Under the pieces are notes generated by a model. It was not told where the DNA came from. It saw nothing but the letters and a program-made list of their open reading frames with translations, and ran no database searches. The translations under genes were made by a program, and so were the position numbers. From Peribacillus frigoritolerans (GTDB taxonomy: Bacteria > Bacillota > Bacilli > Bacillales > Bacillaceae), in NCBI RefSeq assembly GCF_004358755.1, contig NZ_SMZY01000002.1, forward strand, positions 434,001 to 498,000: DNA of 64,000 nucleotides. Direction: 5' to 3'. Shown piece after piece: positions 60,174 through 64,000 of this stretch (positions are counted from its first letter, which is position 1; every line of letters starts with the position of its first letter).

Positions 60174-61354
60174 TGTTCAACACTTCCTGTAAAAGAGATT
60201 TTGCCCCTGCAAAACGTCATCAGCACTTCGCAATTTTCATCAAGTACGACGATATCAGCATCTTTTCCGATAGATAAACTTCCTTTGCGCTCATAAACGC
60301 CGATTTGTTTAGCTGGATTAACAGATGACATCTTCACAATCTCTTCAAGTGAGCAGCCTGTATAATCCATCATGTTTACTGCAGCATCTCTGAACGTTAA
60401 AATACTTCCTGCAAGAGTTCCATCAGCAAGCGTCGCCCTGTCCGTATCAACCGTTACTGCCTGCCCGCCAAGGTCGTATTTACCAGCCCCAAGACCTTTT
60501 GCTCTCATTGAATCTGTAACTAATATCGTTCCCTCACTGCCTTTTACTTTATAAGCAAACTTCACCATTTCAGGAGCAATGTGAATACCATCCACAATCA
60601 TTTCTGTTTTCACTTCATCCATCATAAGAACAGTACCAGCTACGCCAGGTTCCCTATGGTGAATGCCTCTCATTCCATTGAAAAGATGTGTAGCGTGGTT
60701 CACGCCGCTTTCGACCGCCTTTTCAACTTCTGAATAGACAGCATCACTATGGCCAATTGAAGCCGTAATGCCGGAGGAAGTCAAATGTTGGGCAAGGTCA
60801 TATCCATTCTTGCGTTCTGGTGCAAGTGTGACCAGCTTAATATGATTATTTGCTTCTTCCAGCCATTTATCAAAAAGGTCGCATGATGGTTCAATGATAT
60901 TGCCCGGCGCCTGCGCACCTGCACGTTTAGGGTTCAGAAAAGGACCTTCTAAATGAATACCAAGCACTTCTGCTCCTTCATTATTTTCCCATTCGATAAA
61001 TTCAGCTGCATTTTTCAGGGCATTTGTAATTTGGCCGCGATCTGCAGTCATCGTTGTTGCGAGATAACTCGTTGTCCCTTCTTTTGGAAGGGCTCTGCTC
61101 ATGGTTAAAATCGCTTCTTTTGTCGCATCCATCACATCTGCACCATCTGCACCATGGATATGAATATCAATAAAACCAGGCAAAATAGAAGCCTTGCCTT
61201 TAAGATTAATCACCTTATCATCAGCAGAAGGTTCCGGCATTTCAGCCGAGTCACCAGCTGCGATAATTTTATTGTTTTCAATAAGGATAAAACCGTTTTT
61301 GAAAACGACTTCACCTGTATATAATTTTGCATTAGTTAAATAGGTTTTCTGCAT
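60170..61354 (-). CDS. nagA: N-acetylglucosamine-6-phosphate deacetylase NagA
   Basis: 394 residues. Metal-dependent amidohydrolase with GFIDIHIHGADGADVMD, LGIHLEGPFL, ITASIGHSDA and THLFNGM, ending in FTGSVEQ. Deacetylates GlcNAc-6-P. The ATG at 61354 follows CAAGGAGCTGGAACC; an earlier in-frame start at 61372 overlaps the SD. First gene of nagA-nagB-nagR-murQ2. Confidence 0.96.
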   Translation of the reverse strand: MQKTYLTNAKLYTGEVVFKNGFILIENNKIIAAGDSAEMPEPSADDKVINLKGKASILPGFIDIHIHGADGADVMDATKEAILTMSRALPKEGTTSYLATTMTADRGQITNALKNAAEFIEWENNEGAEVLGIHLEGPFLNPKRAGAQAPGNIIEPSCDLFDKWLEEANNHIKLVTLAPERKNGYDLAQHLTSSGITASIGHSDAVYSEVEKAVESGVNHATHLFNGMRGIHHREPGVAGTVLMMDEVKTEMIVDGIHIAPEMVKFAYKVKGSEGTILVTDSMRAKGLGAGKYDLGGQAVTVDTDRATLADGTLAGSILTFRDAAVNMMDYTGCSLEEIVKMSSVNPAKQIGVYERKGSLSIGKDADIVVLDENCEVLMTFCRGKISFTGSVEQ

Positions 61355-61386
61355 GGTTCCAGCTCCTTGCATCTATTCTCAGATTT

Positions 61387-61422
61387 ACTATAACACCCAT
61401 TCAGCTAGTTGTCTATACCAGT
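61387..61422 (-). promoter_or_regulatory. nagA promoter with NagR-type operator
   Basis: On the minus strand TAGACA (61410-61415), 17 bp, TATAGT (61387-61392). The operator-like ACTGGTATAGACAACT (61407-61422) overlaps the -35. Confidence 0.78.
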
Positions 61423-61434
61423 ATAAGTCAAGAT

Positions 61435-61483
61435 AAAACTCCCTCCAATGATCATATGCATTTTGGCATCATAGAAGGGAATT
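61435..61483 (-). terminator. Terminator-like hairpin after nagP
   Basis: AAATTCCCTTC / GAGGGAGTTTT outer stem with inner ATGATGCCAAAATGCAT region on the minus strand. Lies upstream of the nagA promoter. Confidence 0.55.
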
Positions 61484-61535
61484 TGTATTTATAGACTAAA
61501 ACGAAAAGCTTATGGAATAAAGTCTTGATCTCAAA

Positions 61536-62996
61536 TCATTTTCTGATTTTCTCTATTTCATCCGCTACGAATTGTACTTGTGTACCCACAATGACCTGAA
61601 TGCTGTTTTTACCGACAATATTTATTCCCGGCACACCTGTATCTTTAATCTTTTTCTGATCTACAGCATTCATATCTTTTACTTCAATTCTTAAGCGAGT
61701 CACACAGTTGTCAACAGAAGTTACATTCGCGTCTCCGCCTAAGCCATCATAAATTTTAGCAGCCATAACTGCAAATTTTGATCCCTCAGCGTGAGATTGA
61801 TTGCCTTTTGCTGCATCTTCTTCAAGCGTTTCATCCGAATCTGCTTCTCTTCCAGGAGTAGCAAGATTGAATTTTGTAATTAAGAATCGGAATAGCACAT
61901 AATAAATGACTGCTACCACTAGTCCTTGCAGAAGCAGCATATATGGCTGATTCGCTAACGGCAATCTTGAACTTAACACAAAATCAACAAATCCTGCACT
62001 AAAACCAAATCCTGCTGTCCAATGGAAAAATGCTGCTGCAGCTAATGAAAGACCTGTTAAGGCTGCATGAACCACATAAAGTGCTGGAGCTAAAAACATG
62101 AATGAGAACTCAAGCGGTTCTGTAACACCAGTAAAGAATGAAGCAAAACCTGCGGCTAACATGAGCGATGCAGCCTGTTTTTTTCTTTTCGTTTTTGCAG
62201 TATGATACATCGCTAACGCTGCGGCTGGTAAACCAAACATCATAATAGGGAAGAATCCAGCTTGATACATTCCTGTAACACCCTTTGTTCCAGTCCCTGC
62301 CCAGAAATTACCTATATCGTTAATTCCAGCGACATCAAACCAGAACACTGAGTTTAAAGCATGATGTAATCCGGTAGGAATTAAAATTCTATTAAAGAAA
62401 CCATATAATCCAGCCCCAATAAACCCTAATTTACTGATCCATGTTCCAAAAGCAACTAATCCAGTAAAGATTACAGGCCATGCGAAGAACAATACTACTG
62501 AAACAAGCAGCATAGAAACGGCTGTCATGATAGGAACTAAACGTTTACCACTGAAGAATGATAAAGCAGCCGGCAATTGTACATGACTAAAACGGTTGTA
62601 CATAATTGAGGCTATGATCCCTGAAAGAATACCAACAAATTGATTTCCTATTTTAGCAAAAGCAGCATTGACATTTTCCGGGTCAACCCCTTGAAGCATA
62701 GCTACTGAGTTTGTTGAAAGCAAAGTTGTAATAACAAGGTAGGCCACCAAACCGCTCATTGCGGCGGAACCATCTTTTTCTTTAGACATTCCGAGCGCTA
62801 CCCCAACTGCAAAAAGAATTGCCATATTGTCAATGATCGATGATCCGGCTTTAATTAAAAATGCTGCTATCGGATTGCCCGCTCCCCAGCCTGCAGGATC
62901 GATCCAATAACCAATTCCCATCAGAATCGCCGCAGCCGGTAATACTGCTACAGGCAGCATCAATGAACGGCCGATTTTCTGTAGATATTTCATCAT
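61536..62996 (-). CDS. nagP: PTS N-acetylglucosamine EIICB component NagP
   Basis: 486 residues. Polytopic EIIC (about 1-370) starting YLQKIGRSLMLPVAVLPAAA with TGVTEPLEFSFMFLAP (substrate motif), a linker (about 375-405), and a C-terminal EIIB with phospho-Cys in TSVDNCVTRLRIEVKD. No EIIA. Imports GlcNAc as GlcNAc-6-P. ATG at 62996 follows GGAGGAATGTAAA. Own promoter with the same NagR-type operator as nagA. Confidence 0.95.
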   Translation of the reverse strand: MMKYLQKIGRSLMLPVAVLPAAAILMGIGYWIDPAGWGAGNPIAAFLIKAGSSIIDNMAILFAVGVALGMSKEKDGSAAMSGLVAYLVITTLLSTNSVAMLQGVDPENVNAAFAKIGNQFVGILSGIIASIMYNRFSHVQLPAALSFFSGKRLVPIMTAVSMLLVSVVLFFAWPVIFTGLVAFGTWISKLGFIGAGLYGFFNRILIPTGLHHALNSVFWFDVAGINDIGNFWAGTGTKGVTGMYQAGFFPIMMFGLPAAALAMYHTAKTKRKKQAASLMLAAGFASFFTGVTEPLEFSFMFLAPALYVVHAALTGLSLAAAAFFHWTAGFGFSAGFVDFVLSSRLPLANQPYMLLLQGLVVAVIYYVLFRFLITKFNLATPGREADSDETLEEDAAKGNQSHAEGSKFAVMAAKIYDGLGGDANVTSVDNCVTRLRIEVKDMNAVDQKKIKDTGVPGINIVGKNSIQVIVGTQVQFVADEIEKIRK

Positions 62997-63079
62997 TTTA
63001 CATTCCTCCAAAATAAAGTATAGGATAATTAAGAGTTAAAATTGATGAAAAACGACTCCTTGTATTCGTTTTCAAATTT

Positions 63080-63115
63080 ACTATAACATGTATTCAACTA
63101 GTTATCTATACCAGT
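63080..63115 (-). promoter_or_regulatory. nagP promoter with NagR-type operator
   Basis: On the minus strand TAGATA (63103-63108), 17 bp, TATAGT (63080-63085), with ACTGGTATAGATAACT (63100-63115) over the -35. Nearly the same layout as at nagA. Confidence 0.78.
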
Positions 63116-63294
63116 TAATTTATTTTTTTTTCAAGTACATTCTTTTCCGAATAAAAATAGTTGATCAATTCCGACACTCTTCACCTCTATTCCAAGATTG
63201 ATTGATTTAATCCATACAAGTTGCTCTCAATTATTTCCTCACAAATGTGAACAGCATGAAGGAATTAGGCAAACAGCAAATCCTAAGTTCAGCT

Positions 63295-63330
63295 AAAAAA
63301 AACAACAGCACCCCATTCATCAGGGTGCTG
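63295..63330 (-). terminator. Intrinsic terminator of the ggt gene
   Basis: CAGCACCC / GGGGTGCTG hairpin then TTGTTTTTTTT on the minus strand. Confidence 0.88.
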
Positions 63331-63337
63331 TATTCTC

Positions 63338-64000
63338 TTACTTTTCTTTTTTCTTTTTCAAATCAACGCCGATGGCAGCGCCATTTCTGCTGGAGTCGGC
63401 CACTCCTTTAAATGTTCCTTTTTCGTGATCAATCAGGATGCTTTGGACATTTCCGATAACCACAGGACTTGGCCCAAATTTGTGACCCATTTGATTTAAT
63501 CGAGTAATGACATCTGAAGAAATACCGCTTTCGAACCGATATGAGTTCAGATTGTTCGTATAGATTCTAGGTTCCTCAACTGCTGCTTTTAATTCCATAT
63601 CGTATTCGATTGTATGAAGAATCGTTTGAAGCACGGATGTAATAATTGTAGGTCCTCCTGGCGATCCAACGGTTAAAACAGGTTTATCATCTTCAAATAC
63701 GATAGTCGGAGTCATGCTGCTGAGCGGACGTTTATTCGGCTGAACTTCATTGGCTCCGCCTGGAACTGCGTCAAAGTCAGTGAGTTCATTGTTCAGCATC
63801 AAACCGTATCCCGGTACCATAATGCCGGTTCCAAAAACCTGCTCAATGGTTGTTGTGTAAGAAACAACATTTCCCCATTTATCGGTCACGCTGAAGTGAG
63901 TCGTTTCCCCGTACTGCCTGTCGTTTGGCTGAACCGTTTGTTCGTAGTTAGCAGCACCTTCTTCATATTTCCATGGATCACCTGCTTGAGGAGTCTTATT
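63338..64000 (-). CDS. ggt: Gamma-glutamyltransferase (C-terminal part, 5' end outside window)
   Basis: About 220 residues of the C-terminal end; the gene continues past the window edge. The small-subunit start TTHFSVTDKWGN is visible, its first Thr being the autoprocessing and catalytic residue of GGT, followed by LSSMTPTIVF and VGSPGGPTIITSVLQ. Hydrolyses or transfers the gamma-glutamyl group of glutathione or poly-gamma-glutamate outside the cell. Ends in a Lys-rich tail (DLKKKKEK). Confidence 0.95.
   Translation of the reverse strand, partial: NKTPQAGDPWKYEEGAANYEQTVQPNDRQYGETTHFSVTDKWGNVVSYTTTIEQVFGTGIMVPGYGLMLNNELTDFDAVPGGANEVQPNKRPLSSMTPTIVFEDDKPVLTVGSPGGPTIITSVLQTILHTIEYDMELKAAVEEPRIYTNNLNSYRFESGISSDVITRLNQMGHKFGPSPVVIGNVQSILIDHEKGTFKGVADSSRNGAAIGVDLKKKKEK

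Overview
The window looks like a piece of a Bacillus sensu lato chromosome (Bacillaceae, low GC, spore former). Supporting evidence is strong AGGAGG ribosome sites with ATG/GTG/TTG starts, CcpA-type cre sites, SigW-type ECF promoters (TGAAAC-N16-CGTA), a YjcZ-family sporulation micro-protein, an RAxF-45-type micro-protein, and close homologues of Bacillus genes such as yuaF-floT, ykoGH, ybbCDE/murPRQ, yhfW, ydiF and csp. The species cannot be fixed from sequence reading alone. I see no rRNA, tRNA, CRISPR array, prophage or intact insertion sequence.

Layout. 1-2.1 kb: two Gfo/Idh/MocA oxidoreductases behind a promoter whose spacer is a palindromic operator. 2.4-5 kb: an ECF sigma factor with a membrane anti-sigma-like partner, then a BI-1/YccA membrane protein with a SigW-type promoter. 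5.2-5.5 kb: an unexplained iteron-like repeat array. 5.6-7.7 kb: a two-component system. 7.8-11.4 kb: glycerate kinase, GntP permease and CdaR-type regulator. 11.5-13.7 kb: SigW-driven yuaF-floT. 14-18 kb: YjcZ micro-protein, two PepSY proteins and a YkoGH-like two-component system. 18-22 kb: GDPD phosphodiesterase, GAF-STAS protein, YitT-family protein and small unknown genes.

22.5-31.4 kb: a seven-gene murein-recycling operon on the minus strand (murQ-murR-murP-mupG-amiE/ybbE-nagZ-namZ). Secreted enzymes trim wall glycan outside; MurP imports and phosphorylates the sugar; MupG and MurQ process it inside. 57.8-63 kb holds the GlcNAc counterpart (nagP; nagA-nagB-nagR-murQ2), with a second murQ paralogue and matching NagR-type operators at both promoters. 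The two blocks converge on GlcNAc-6-P and fructose-6-P.

32-38 kb: vWA/TerD stress proteins with an ECF-like promoter, AldA-type aldehyde dehydrogenase, small membrane proteins, a frameshifted unknown gene, a GNAT acetyltransferase and a TspO-like protein. 38.8-47.5 kb: DUF2339 membrane protein, intracellular subtilisin, and a locus with an NprR/PlcR-type HTH-TPR regulator, a 24-residue hydrophobic peptide ORF just downstream, and a divergent 1350-residue Vpr-like secreted protease with a C-terminal dockerin-like segment and a palindrome in its promoter region. This is the best candidate here for an undescribed peptide-signalling circuit. 47.5-57.7 kb: small regulator, ABC importer, ABC-F protein with a terminator-like leader hairpin, Rieske oxidoreductase, YjdM, cold-shock protein and an alpha/beta hydrolase. 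The window ends inside a gamma-glutamyltransferase gene.

Several dispersed or locus-specific non-coding repeats run through the window: a ~120-bp nested-hairpin element in three copies plus one fragment, two ~52-bp tandem arrays with the same architecture, and a long imperfect palindrome. Most genes are ordinary; the repeats, the promoter architecture and the regulator/peptide/protease locus are the parts worth a second look. All functional calls rest on sequence reading and recalled family knowledge; no database search was run.
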